From Volvox africanus (taxonomy: Eukaryota > Chlorophyta > Chlorophyceae > Chlamydomonadales > Volvocaceae): 64,000 nucleotides of DNA. Location: NCBI GenBank assembly GCA_030268105.1, contig BSDZ01000009.1, positions 1,377,501 to 1,441,500 of the forward strand. The letters are read 5' to 3'. Under the pieces are notes generated by a model. The model searched no databases, had not been told where the DNA came from, and saw nothing but the letters and a program-made list of their open reading frames with translations. Numbering within the stretch: the first letter of the stretch is position 1; each line of letters starts with the position of its first letter. The position numbers and the translations under genes were made by a program. This document shows, in pieces, positions 24,589 through 44,100 of this stretch.

Positions 24589-27500
24589 ATTGTACGACAG
24601 GAAAGTTGGGTGGACAGGAGCTTGGGACACACACGGATCCTCCTGAGGGGCCCTACACGAGAGGCCCGGCTCCATGAGGCTTCGTACGACAAGATCGACG
24701 TGAAAAGTACCACTAAGATAACCCCGCAGCTCGGGATTCTGGGGTTAGGGGTTGACGGGTCCCTGGGGGAGGAGAACGGCGGCGTGACCCGCGTGTCTGT
24801 GTGTCTGCCTGTCCGTCTGTCTGCGCTGGTTTAAGGTGTTGTAAGCATAAGCGTTACCGGGCAGCAGCAGCAGCAGCAGTAGCGGTGGTGGTGGTGGTGA
24901 TCCTCCGGAACCAGCGCACCGCTAACCTAACATTGCCTAACCCAACCAAGGGGGCGGATCCGCCCTGCAGCTCCCGGCCTCTTAGACAGGTAAGGGGACG
25001 CCCCTCATCCGCAATCAATCGCCCAAATCGACTTCAACGTTTTCTGTGTCTGTGTGTCTGTGTCTGTGTCTATCTGTGTATTTTTAAGGGTTATTGGGGC
25101 AAAACAGGATGCTTTAAAAAGGACTAGTCATGCAGTGGAGGCCGTGGCATGATTGGTTGACCGCGGAGCGTTGACCGCTCGGGGGTTTTGGGGACAGACG
25201 GGGCAGAAGGGGAGCCATTGTGGCGCAGTACGGCGTTGCAGACGGCGTGATCCGCCGTGACATCATAATAAGGCTATAAAATCCAAATCCCAAGTTACAA
25301 GACCTGATGGGAATGAGGAAGAGCTGAGGTTTGATTTTTTCCTGGGAAACACAGCAGGAGGGCGGCGGGCGGATGAGCGACAAATGAGCTAGCAAGATTG
25401 CGATGTCGTTGGGAATTCCGCAAGCATGTGGTACGGACGTAGCTGGCCGGACGCCCCCTGGCTGGCTTGTACAAGGAATGCAGTAAAATAATAAAGAAGA
25501 AGAAAAGGCGCATAAAAATAGAAGAGCATCTGTAGTGTCAATAACTTTGACGTTTGGGTTATTTCTTGATGGGATTATTACATATTAAGCGCAAGGAAAA
25601 TGCCGTGGGCAATCCTTCAATTTGTTGAATGAGTTTCAAATGTACGACTGCTTATTTACTGCAGTACAACTGCCTTACTGACCGTGCATGGTTCTTGCTT
25701 TGTTTGCGAGGATACGCATGGGAGGATGCGGGCACGGCGCAGCGCGATCCTGCATTCGTACACACGTTGCCTAGCTATGCAAGGGACGTTTCTTGGGGAA
25801 TATGGCGTTCTTGGTTCGTGCTGCTCGTACTGTTGGGAGTGCGTTGGGAGTCGTTTTCATAACAACGAACATTAATCGATTTACACCCGGGGGTTAAGCA
25901 GAGGGATGCTGCTGGCTGGGGTGGGGTGCATTCGCGACGTCGTACATAACGGTTATGCCTGGGCCGGGTGGGGTGGCAGGCAGGCATGGGATAGCATTTG
26001 GGGTGGGGTGGGGTGTTGGTATGGAGGGGGAGAAGTAAAAGCTGCAAGATTGTTATTACCAGCTCTGACCGCTAATGTATATGCTGTCGGTTTGGATGTT
26101 CTTTCAAGAAAACAGAGATATTATGTACACGGCTACCTTTTTACGTCCATCCCTATCACTGTCTCATTAAAAACACACACACTAAAATGCGCGAGGGAAC
26201 TTGTATGGGACTCATTTGAGATGACGGTGAGCGGGCCTTATGTCCGTTGTTGTGGCCGTCATCTTTTTGGCCTTCAGGCTGCGGCTGCGGCTGCGGCTGC
26301 ACGGGTAGTAGGCAGGCGCGCCTCGTTCATATGAGAGGATATGATGCACTTGCTTATATAATGTTATGTTATGTTTATCATATTATATAATATTATATCA
26401 TATTGGGTTTTTCCATCCTCTAAACAATTCGGTTTGCAGCGACAATTTTATCTGGACAGGGCGAAGTACGTTACATGTATCATCACATGTTGAGGATGCG
26501 ACTTGGGGGGGGGATAACTCAGCCAATTACTGGGAAGGAGGGGAGGAGCAGTGTGGCGGGTAGCGGCTGCCAACTAAGACACGCATGCATCTGCCCGGAT
26601 GCTCGCAGTGGGCTTTCAGCATGTTCAAATTTTTATATGCCGTGCTTCGTACGACTTCCGAAGGGCGGGTGGGAGAAGGAAAGGAAGGAACGCAGTTGGA
26701 AAAGCCGCATGTTTTACCTGGAGTAATAATAGTAATAATAGTAATAATGCATGCATTCAAGCAAGATGTGGCGCGCGGCATCGTGTACGGCATTGAAAAC
26801 ACGCAAAACCCTTTTTTGCTTGTTACTCTCACATGCGCTCGTCATATCATATCATGCGATACTTCTCTTTCGTGTAGAGCAACCGATTATCAGCAGTCAT
26901 CACAACAGCTATCACCATCCGAGTCGGCTGCATGCTCGCCGTACGTATTCATACGATTGTACGACTGTACGCTGTTGATCGGAGATGCATGCATGGACGG
27001 TACGTAGTGCGTGGTGTTTTATCGATTACGATAGATGACGTGTATGTATGTGTGTTTAGAATCCTATACGCACCTACCGTGCCATTGCTTGTCCGGTTGG
27101 GGGGAGGGGGGACAAATTATGTAAATATTTATGTATATATAGTGTTATAAAATATACTACTTAGTTTGGTGTCGGGGGCAGGGGGAGGTGACATGTAGAT
27201 GGAGGGTGTGAAGGACCTTCTGCGAGGAGCGAATATCCTTCTTTACGCGGACCAACACGCACGTACATCCCGCTGGATTCTGTTGGATTCTGTTGAGTTC
27301 TTTTGGATTCTGATGTGTATCCATCTCGGGCTCTGAGGGAGTTGTCGTCCTGCAACCGAGCAGCCAGGTGCGGTTGCACTCATCATGCTGGGACTATCTT
27401 CAGGCCTACGAATCTAGTACGTATACCACTCACTGCTGCATGAAGTTCCGCTTTTACAGTACACAATAGTACGACACATATATAATGTGTTATATTGTGG

Positions 27501-28884
27501 GCGCGCGATCAGCCCTGCAAAGGACAAATGTGTGTGTATGTATGTATGTCAGATCGTACAAATATATAGTTCATCTTACAGAACGTATCAACGATATAAA
27601 ATATCTGTGAAGCTGCAAGATAAAGGGAGTTGATTGCGTGGATGGAGCGCTGGATGATATATTAGGATTAGCGGATCAAATCGGTCTAAGAACCTACGTG
27701 GAGATTAGTTGGTATTATTGTTATATAAGGTATACCTGGCGGTCAGTATTTGGCAGCGGTAGGTTTGGTAATGGTTACGTACGTGTACGACTACTACACT
27801 AACTACATACGAGGGTAGGATTATTCGGGATAGACCGTGTTTGTATGGACATCTCCCGATTGGGCCTTTGCTGCGTGTTGGCGGATAATTACAGCAGAGT
27901 CACAGCACTATGCGGAAGATAGTGTTATGATTATTTATGACGATGCGAAGAGAAGGACCGAGGGAGCGCGAGGTTATATATCATATGTATCGCACGCAGG
28001 CATGTTCCTGGCACGGCTATCGGTAACTATGACAGAGCTCACGAGAAATTGAAATCAACGCACGGATTTTCCACTACCTTACCATGTTATCTTGCAGCTG
28101 TACGTGCTACGGGCAAATTGCGTGACGGTTAAAACTTAATGACAATCGGACATATACTCATTGTTCAGGCACGACTGTTATGGCACGACTAATATGACCC
28201 TGGAGTACCAGATTCGATCTCGACCAAGAGCAGACCTTCCACTGACCAGACCAATGACCTTCCACTGAGTGAGGGCATGGGTGCGTCCATGTCGATGGAC
28301 TGTGAAGGATCCGATTATAGTGACCTGCGAGCTGACCAGGAGCGGAGTTGACGCCTTAGTTGATTCGGCAGATTCCGCTGGATGCCGGTGGTGGGTGCTG
28401 AACCCGGGAAGAGCACTGATTTCGGAGAAGTCGGCATGGGAGATCGGATGAGGGTGCCCCGAAATACCAGGGAAGGTAGGAACTGCCAGGTTAGTGGCAC
28501 GGGTGAAGTACCCCCCTATCCTACACACAAACACTCATTCGTTAGCGACGGAGTATGAAAAACGGTTGCTGTCAATTGCTGTCAGTTGCTGTCGGATTGA
28601 GTATCTATGTATATATGCAACTACCTGATAAATAATCTGAATGCAGCAAGCAAGCACAAGGAGGGACTGGCTGCCTTCTTGTCCCATCCTTCACTCCATT
28701 CAATCAGCCGGCCGCCTGGACATTTCATGTATGTGACGGAGTAAAAGCACTACGGTATGTCTTGTACGATGGCAAACAAGGTGGAGATCAAGTATGCTGC
28801 TGGTGGTTGCTGTTGTATATATGTTATTTGATGTAGCGATGTAGCATTTAAATCTTGCTTTGATGGTTTGACTGCTGCTGCGAG

Positions 28885-28923
<39 letters not shown>
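28885..28923. repeat. (CAT)13 microsatellite
   Basis: Thirteen uninterrupted CAT units lie in the intergenic stretch. The open frames over it (poly-Asp or poly-Met on the minus strand) are repeat artefacts. Confidence 0.95.
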
Positions 28924-28926
<3 letters not shown>

Positions 28927-30027
28927 GCACATACAATGACGACAAAGCAAATGAATAATAAAACTATGTACTTAGTACATATCATCAAGGAGTTTTGTGC
29001 AATTCGGTTTGACTTTGATCATTATTAGCCACATGACATTATTACACCTATCCTGCCTGCTGGTGCTGCTGTGCGTGATGTGCTCTTCGCAATACGCCCT
29101 GCCTCCCTGGATCTCCTGGATCTCTATGCACCGTGCTATACTGGGGAGCAAGTAGGTTACGTCCAAGAGCAAAACACAGAGTGCTAAATAAAGCTCATCG
29201 ATTTGTGCGTGGCGCATTCCTAAATTTCTGCATTTAGTTATTTATCGTCCGTCTTGCTCGTAGCTAGGTAGGCTGCCGCGCAACGAAACTAGTTGGCGAT
29301 GTAATTGATTAGTACATACTTCATCGATGCTAACTACATTATCGTACTGCTCTTACGTACGGTGTGTCGCCCTCCGCAGACATTAGTAAGACACGGCGGA
29401 GCAAGTAAACGAACAGACCGTATGTAGAGTGTATGTAGGGTGTTCCGGACGCGCAGCTGCTGCACGCCACTTCATTCAGTCGAGTCGCACTCCCTGTGTG
29501 TGCACCGCGTGATATGAAGCAACCCCCCTCCGTCATTCCCGGTGCTCAAGCAATTGCACAGAGCGGCGCAGGTAGCAGCTGGCTGAGCCCAAGGACTGCC
29601 AACAAAATAGAGCGAGGGCCTAATTCACAGCCCAGCGCAGGTGGATGGCCCGCACCCACCCACCCAAGTGCCGCACGCACGGGGATAATGCTGTACATGA
29701 TAGCCGTACACTGTACATGGTAGCCGTACACTTTAGGCGGCACACGGACTGACGTAAGGCGAACCACGCGCCCTATCAATCACGCACTGATTAGGCATGC
29801 GTATTGTTAGTTGCTACATATTCCCTAAGAATATGCGTATATCATTATTGATTGTTTGAACTATAGTTAAGGCGTTTTTTGCTAGTTAAGGTTATGTACG
29901 TTACTCATGCATGGTTATCGTATGTACGTATGTACGTGCTCATTATCATAATATTGGAATATGTATATTTACATATATTTACATATGAATCCGCACTGCC
30001 TGCTGGAGGCCAAAACCTGCTAAAGCC

Positions 30028-30050
30028 TTTTGGGATAGGACATCCCAAAA
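30028..30050. other. Perfect 9-bp hairpin
   Basis: TTTTGGGAT (30028-30036) and ATCCCAAAA (30042-30050) are exact reverse complements with a 5-nt loop. It lies about 770 bp upstream of the malonyl-CoA decarboxylase start codon. No poly-T or other terminator feature accompanies it. Confidence 0.5.
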
Positions 30051-30819
30051 CCAGCCGTAACCAGCAGATCGATAGATCCCAAAACTGCCAGAAGTAATAA
30101 AGTGGCCACTGTGCTCTGTCGCTGTGATGAAACCCTAAGTATCCACTATGGTGGCGGGGAGGCTCGGGGTCGACCACGTGCGTACGTACCAGCTGGTAGC
30201 CACGTATGTCAAAAGTGCAAATGGCTGGTAGTTGTCACAAACCGTTGTATATGGTGCAACGATTCCAACGAATGTTGCCGCACTAATTCAAATCTGGCGA
30301 GGTTCGCAAGCAGCAATATCGTACAAGCACAGGCAAGGGCACTCGATGAAGATTTTAGGCAAAATAGTTGATGCCTAAATTTTAAACATATTCTGTCTGC
30401 TGCGTTCTCACGTAAAGGCTTGATTGTGGCCCTAGCTAGGTGGCCATTAGTTATCGGCAGGATACACTTTTGAGTTTAGCTGTTTCTATGCTTTACGCTG
30501 TCTAACATTTATGTTTTATGCTGTCGTTCGGCAGAGTTATAATTCCCCAACCCAGCTTCCAGCGTTCCGGGCTCGATCATCAGGGCCTTACGAGCTTAAC
30601 ATAGCTCGCATGGTCGTCACCACATAATAGCTATGAAGCTACGCAACCTCCGGAAGGGAAAATGTGGAGAGCATCCAAATATGGTCGATACCCAAGGTCA
30701 GCCCTACCTCTGGAACCACCGCGCTTTAAAGGGTCCCACGGCCTGGGTCAGGATCATTTAGGTCTTTAATGATTAAGTGATACGCTGCAAGCACTATTTC
30801 ACTATTTCTTCTTTGGTTA

Positions 30820-37198
<6,379 letters not shown>

Positions 37199-38135
37199 AG
37201 CCTAACGCAGGGTCAAGGTCCAAATTCCTTGCTTTCTCTCATTCTTACAAATTGATTTGCAGTGAACCAAAATTTTGTCGGTGAATCTTAGTTCTATATG
37301 CATATATACGTTTATGTAACGCTTTTTGTTTCTCTCTTGTGTACGAATCAAGGGCGAGCATGACCAGCTAATCACCATAGAGCGACGGATGTCCCCAATT
37401 CGGATAGCGCGCCCCGCGGATTTGATCATTTCTATGGCGAGTTCGTTGTTAGGTCGCGAGAATAAGGTGAAGGGAGGGCTTAGCATCGTCTTGCAGGTGG
37501 AATCAGAAATTCAGAACAGGCTGAGGTCCACTTATCCATTAGGGGACGGTGGCGTGCGATGAGCTGAGGGAACTCCATCTTGATGGAATGGATTGATTCT
37601 ATGCTCTTACCTTCATGCATCAGGCATCCTAACGGCAGAATGGTTCTTACGGCGGTTCAATTGGCTTTCAAATTTTGACCAAGATAAGGACCATGTCACT
37701 GCCTTAAACCACAAGAAGTTCTCACATTGTTTATATCGCATCTTAAGGTTGCAGCTGAGCTTTCGGATCAATCATCTCTCACTGAATTCGGTTATTTCGC
37801 TTCAACAACGCCCTTTCCGTGCAAGGAATCAGGCATAAGTCCACCTTGACATGATCTTGAACCCGAGTTTAGGTCCATCCCATCCTATTGGATGCGGCAT
37901 TGCAATGCAAAGCGGTGCAGGGGTCAATGCTCGTCCAACTCTTCCTTCATAAGTCATAGCTGCCTTCGCCGCAGAAGTTTCGATGTAAATACAAACTAAC
38001 TAAGCCCTTTTTATGTTATCGAGGGCTTGATTTTACCCACTTATTACGAATGCTAGAAGCAACCTAAGGAGAAGGTCACGTGCGTGACAATAGACATGCG
38101 CTGAAGAGTTAGAATTGACAATTAGTCCCAGGCAG
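37199..38135. other. Spacer between the decarboxylase and CNNM-like genes
   Basis: This 937-bp spacer separates two genes in the same orientation. TGTAA at 37315-37319, 117 nt after the upstream stop, is a good candidate poly(A) signal. The frame at 37326-37562 is unrecognised. The CNNM-like promoter should lie in the rest, but no TATA box or other element can be named with confidence. Confidence 0.5.
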
Positions 38136-41100
38136 ATGTATGGATTCATTTATAGGTCCCTTTTGTCCGGTTGTGACGTAGAGGTAGCGGAAGAGCATAA
38201 ATTCAACGCTCTTTACCTGTTTGTGTGTATCCTGCTGGTCATCATTTCTGGACTATGCTCTGGTCTGACTCTCGGTAAGATCTGAGTGGGAACTGTAATT
38301 CCTGGTGGAGTATCGCCACCTAGCATTAACCCAGCAACTCGACACTTCCCGTTGCTCGTGGATGTCCACAGGCCTGCTTTCGCTGGACATAGTGGTAAGA
38401 AAGCAGGGCAAGAAACCCCTGGTTGAAACATCCTTTCGTTACCGAACCTTCAGGGAATAGTCCGTAACCACCATGCACACAATACGCACGCGCGGGCGTT
38501 TGTTGGCTCACCCGCATGCTTACCCCGAAACCTATTGGCTTTTATTTCAGAGATTAGAGGTGTGAATGCCATCTGGTACTCGCGTTGTACTAAGCCATCG
38601 GGATGTTAGGATCCATGGTCGGTTGTGTTTGACTAGGGCTGTTGACCATCTCATCAACATCCCTGCTGAGTTCTGTACCCATTCGCTAAAGTTATAATTG
38701 GGGACTCGCGCGCTCCTAGGAGCTGGAGGTTTTGAAGCGAAGCGGGAAACCGCGCGAACAGCACTATGCGGAGCAGATCATGCCAGTTATCCGGAATGCC
38801 CACTACCTCCTGGTCACGTTGCTGCTTTGTAACGCCGCGGCGATGGAGGTAAGAAGGTAGATGTGGAGGAGAGAGGCAAAGTTATAGGAAAAGGAGATAT
38901 ACATTCCTTCCAGTGCTCACGTCCGCATGAGGCTATTTGCCAAACTAACCCAGCCCCAACCCATACTGTCCTCCTACCTTAACACTGCGGTCCGTCCGTA
39001 CTGTCCTCGTGTCGTACAGACGCTGCCGATTTTCCTCGACAAGATGGTGGACCCTGTCACGGCCATCATTATCTCCGTTACGGCGGTGCTGTTCTTCGGG
39101 GAGATAATTCCGCAGGCAGTCTGCTCCAGGTACAGAAAATGCGACATCGTAAACTGCATCCCGGACTGGACCTGGCGCACTATATCCATGTGGATTCCAA
39201 AATGATGGATTCAAATGATGAATATAAAAGTATTTCATCTACCTTGGTAGACCATACAAGGAATTTGACACGCCATGTCGTTATCGTTAGCGTTTTATCG
39301 TTGTCGTCCGAGGAGGGTTGAAAAGCCACATGCCATTATTGCGAATGGACTCCAAAGATGCGCCCCACATACAACGGGTGAAAAAGGTCCGAAGGAAATG
39401 GCGTATTTTCAATCCGCAGGTTCGGTTTGGCAGTCGGTGCTAACCTCGCATGGCTGGTGCGCGGGATGATGATCCTCACCTTCCCGTTCGCGTACCCCAT
39501 AGGTGGGTGATTCCGCGGCCCCGTGGGTTGCCGTCCCATGGGTCAGTGGCCCCGTGAATCACCGCCCTTTCCTGATCCAACCCCCAAACTCCCCGCTAGG
39601 GTTCGCAGAGGACCGTAACCGCTATATCTGTAATTTTGCTAACCCCGAGGCTAGGCTAGGCTAACACATAGCGCATCCGACTTCGTTCCATCTGACTCCA
39701 GCACCCCACACGCTCTTTCCCCACCCGTCCGTATCTCTCCGTGGCTGGGTTGTGAATTGTGGGCTGCAAATTCCGTTGTTTGTTTTCGCCCGCCTGACCG
39801 CAGGCAAGCTGCTGGACTTCCTTCTTGGATCAGAGCATCACACGTTGTTTCGCCGAACGCAACTGAAGGTGGAGAGGATCGGTTGGGAGGGCGGAGAAGG
39901 GGGGGAAAGGCGAGCCTGGGGAAGGGGGGTCGTGAGGAGGCGGGTGGTCTGGGGTGGACCTGCAGAGCAAAAGGAGGGGTTGAAAGGGGCTGCTGGTAAG
40001 GATCTGCATGAGGGCCGCAGCGGCTCTGTTTAGTGGTGTGTTTGTTGGGCTTCTGGCTGCGGTGGCATACCCCCTTGGAGCTCCTTCCTACTTCGCTTCG
40101 TTGCATCCTCTCCCCCCCGCATCCCCCCCACCAATCCTCTTCCCATCAATGTCTCTTTCTTCTTCCCAGCCCTTCACATCTCGCAGGCGTTCTGCGTTTG
40201 CATATCTTTCTGTGTTTTCACCGCATCTGTTCTCACCCTTCCCTCCCCTCTTCCGCAGGCGCTGGTGGACCTTCACGGGGCCGACACGGGCCTGGGCGGG
40301 AAGCTGTCCAAAGATGAAATCAACGTCATTACTGGTGAGAGCAGCTGCGTGTATCAGTACGAGAAGTTAAGCACACCATGCAGCCATGCAATCAGAGGCC
40401 TGGTGTCCCCCCCTCCTCTTTTCATACCAGCACCAGCTGGTTCGTTTTATTCGACTTATTCGACCCCCTTTATACACTCAAACAATTTTACTCCCTCTCT
40501 GACCCGCGGGTCGTTCTATAACCCTCCTGCACGAACTTCCCCAACCCAAACCCAAACCCAAATACATGCACAGGCGCTCTGGACCTGACCCACAAGATCG
40601 CCTTTAGGTCCATGACGCCCCTGGACAAGGTCTTCATGCTCTCCCTGGACGAGACGCTGAACGACGCGGTGGTGGAGGCGGTACTGGAGAGCGGTCACAG
40701 CCGCATCCCGGTGCATCGCGGTACGGACCGCCACGATATCGTCGGGCTGGTGCTGGTCAAGGAGCTGCTCAGCCATGTCCGGAAAGGGGGACAGGTGAGG
40801 TGGCGCGCGGGGGGAAGAGGCAAGGGGGTTCTACGGGAGAGAGGGGAGGCGTGGGAGGGAGAGGGAGACGGTGTGTCGGAGAAGCCCATCATGGGTTATG
40901 GATGGGAGGGGGGGTCGGGAAGGTTACTACCTCGCCCGCTTTAAACGCGATGTGATGAACCTCACCACAAACAATGCGATGCGATATGATATTCTATTTT
41001 ATGATGTTGTACAAACAGTACTTGCTGATGGACCCAGCTGATTTTCGTTACCGGACCTACAGGACGTGCCTGTGTCGTCATTGAAGATGCGAACAATACC

Positions 41101-44100
41101 CAGGTACGTTCGTATGGCATCTTGACAGGGTGATGGTGTCCAGTGAGCGCTGTACGGCAGCAAGCACGCTCAGCACAGCAGAGCTAACCAGCAGAGCTAA
41201 CATCCCTTTTTTGTACGGCATCTAAATCGGCTTGACCTGTTCTATGCCCGTTATTGCGGCGGGCTTACAAGACAGGGTGAGTGCAGCCACGGCTATGTAC
41301 GACATGCTCAAACTCTTTGCCATCGGTCGTACACATATGGTGGTGCTCGTCCAGCCGGATGAAGAGCAACTGGAGGAGATTCTGGACGAGGTGGCGCCGG
41401 ATAGGTACGTACTGCACGGGTACGACGGGGTCAGGGCAGCCGCCTTGAAGGGCCTTACTATTTTCCAACCACATTTCACAAGTTGACAGATAGACACACA
41501 AACACCCCTGGAGCCACGCCCGCGTGTAGCGTTCTGTTCCTTTCTACGCGTTGCCCACTCGAAAGGTTAAGCCCAAACTTTACAACCTGAGTTCCCAAAG
41601 CTCTATAAGGCCCAAAGCATACACCCGTCAGCCTTGGTGTCGTATGAATCCGTACACATTCTGTGACATGTCCAACAGGAGCTCATCAAGCAGTAGCAGC
41701 AGTAGCAGTAGCTCAAGCGTCAAGATTAGCAACCGATCCAGTGTGGACGAACGGCTACGCCTCGTTCCCGAGGACGTGCCGTTATCGGACGCGGCGGCGG
41801 TGGCGGCTGGTTTCGGGGCCGGCGCTGCGTCGTCGCCCTTCATTGGGGAAACTACAGTCGCCTCTGCCTCTGCCTCTGCCATGGAGCAGGGATATGCTCA
41901 CCAAGTTAGTGTGTGTTACGGGAAGGAGGAGGAAGGGGAAAGGGGAGAGGAGGGGGAAGCGGGAGGAGGAGGAGGGGGAACGAATGAGAAGGGGGAAAGA
42001 ATGAGAAGGGGAAACAGGAGAAAGGGGAGAGGGGAGGAAACCCTGATCCCCTGGCTCCCGTCCCTTGGCCGCCTCTGCGTGTAGCTCACGGCGCAATGGC
42101 TAAGCGGTCGTCCGGAAAGCCCCTCTGCTCCTAGTCCCGCTCACGGCCCCGTTATCGTGGATGGCTCGGCCTCACCGAAACCTGGTGGACCAGCCGGCGG
42201 TGGCAGTAGCATCATCCGCCACAGCATCAAGACGGTCAAGACCTTCGTTTTGGGCGGCAAGGATCGCAACGGCAGTGGGGGGGGCGCAGACCATGACAAC
42301 GTTTCCCATCATCACGGTCACCACGAGTATCACGGCAACGATAAAAAAGAACGCAACCGGGAGGATAAGGATAAGGACCGGGACCGTGAGGGGAGTAGTC
42401 ACCGTGGCAGCGCTTTTCGGCGCAGTCGTAGCCGCCGCACTAGCAGCAGCAGTAGCAGTAGCAGCAGTAGTTCGAGCAGCAGTAGCTCTAGCAGCAGTAG
42501 TTCAAGCAGCGGCGACCCGCACTCGCATATGCGGACGGGCTCAGTGGCGTTGTCGGATAACGCGCCATTGATTGCGGCCATTGAAGCGCTGGAGAACCAA
42601 TTAGAGGTGAGTGGGGAGTCAAAACGGGGTGGGATGTGTGCGGCATTTTGGGGGGGGGGGAGAGAAGAGTTGCCCGACAGCCTGGGAGACCGCTAACGCC
42701 GCCGCCGTGTTTGCGGGAGTCCTTCCTGGCCCAGCACACAAAAATTGTAATACGCACCACTGGGTATTAGGAGTTATTTAAAAACACTAAAAATAAAAGA
42801 TACAATAAACAAAGAGACAAGAAACTGAATAATAAAGACATAAAAAATTTAAAGGAGATTATCATATATGTTCTGTTGTCGTGTTATCATTGTTTTAAAT
42901 TAATAGAATCTGAATAAGTAAAGATATAAAGAATTTAAAAGAGATTATGATACATGTTATGTTATCATTGTTTTAAATGTTTTTGGCAAGGAACGAGGGA
43001 GGATCTCGACCTAGCCGATGTCCCCTCTTCCCCCTCTCCCCTCCCCCCCACTACATACTCACATACACACACACAAACACGCATAATAAACACGCATAAA
43101 CACACACACACACAGGACAACCGGGTACTGCCCGGACAGCCGATTGGGATCATTACCATCGAGGACGTCATTGAGGAGCTGCTGCGCGTCGAGATCATGG
43201 ACGAGACCGACCAGTAAGAATACACAGCGTGTAACCGCGGCCGAAACCTCGAGCCCCCCTCCACTATATACACGTACACATACACATATACAAACAAACA
43301 AACAAACAAACTACCACTGCGTGTGTACCTGGAGGGAAATGGGGCTCCTAAGCCTCGTCTGCTCGCCTTTCCCCCCATCTCCCCACACTCCACCCCAAAC
43401 GGGGACCTCCTTTAGTCGTGAAACACACTCTCTGCCACACCTGAAGCCGACGGGTTGCGGGCCGCTTCTATACCCTATACATATACACATATATATGTGT
43501 GTGTATGTGTACCCAATCTCCGCACGTTTCTATCCCTTCCGCAACCACCCCGTTACCTGTTTTGGGGGTCGTTTCTTTTATACTCCCTGTCAGTGGTGTC
43601 GTACAGTTTGTAATCATGCTCGTTGGAACCTGCTTTTTGATGATGTTGCAGGTACATGGACAATGAGAAGTCGAAACCCGCCATGGATGCAAAGCAGGAG
43701 ATGAGCATGGCGCTGCCGGAGAGGCTCCAGGTGCTGAGTCCGGGGGAAGGGAGGGGCCGAGGTGTATGCGTGCAGACAGACAGACAGCGGGACAAAAAAG
43801 CTAGAAGTGGGATTTACATGACTATATCAGAAGGAAAATTATGCTTAACGGATTTAATGACGATAAGTTGCAGGAACCCCCCCCCTTCCCCCCTTAACCG
43901 GAACGGCGAAGATTTGTGCAGTAACAACGAGAGGTAAAGGCTAGAGTTGACGAACTATTGTACCATTCACCTATTATTAAAATGATTATTTCTAATTTTG
44001 CTTGAATTCATCATTTGTAATTTATATTACAACAAAAGTCAAAGATTTGGGACATTTTTGACGCAAGTTTGGCGGTTATGAGCGCCTAACTTCTCTCTAC

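Larger units (their letters stand above)
24541..30819. other. 6.3-kb intergenic stretch, no gene supported
   Basis: I find no chain of phase-compatible exons and no recognisable protein motif. The content is simple repeats (GCA/GGT near 24860-24900, AATAATAGT near 26719-26747, CAT at 28885-28923), a small hairpin at 30028-30050, and short unsupported frames. One frame at 30102-30371 (plus) is cysteine-rich but has no neighbouring exon that extends it. Confidence 0.5.

Noticed and set aside
37326..37562. Plus-strand frame containing GEHDQLITIERRM as a further exon of the decarboxylase or CNNM-like gene
   Set aside because: The decarboxylase ends in phase at 37198 with the expected C-terminus, and the CNNM-like first exon has its own ATG after an in-frame stop.
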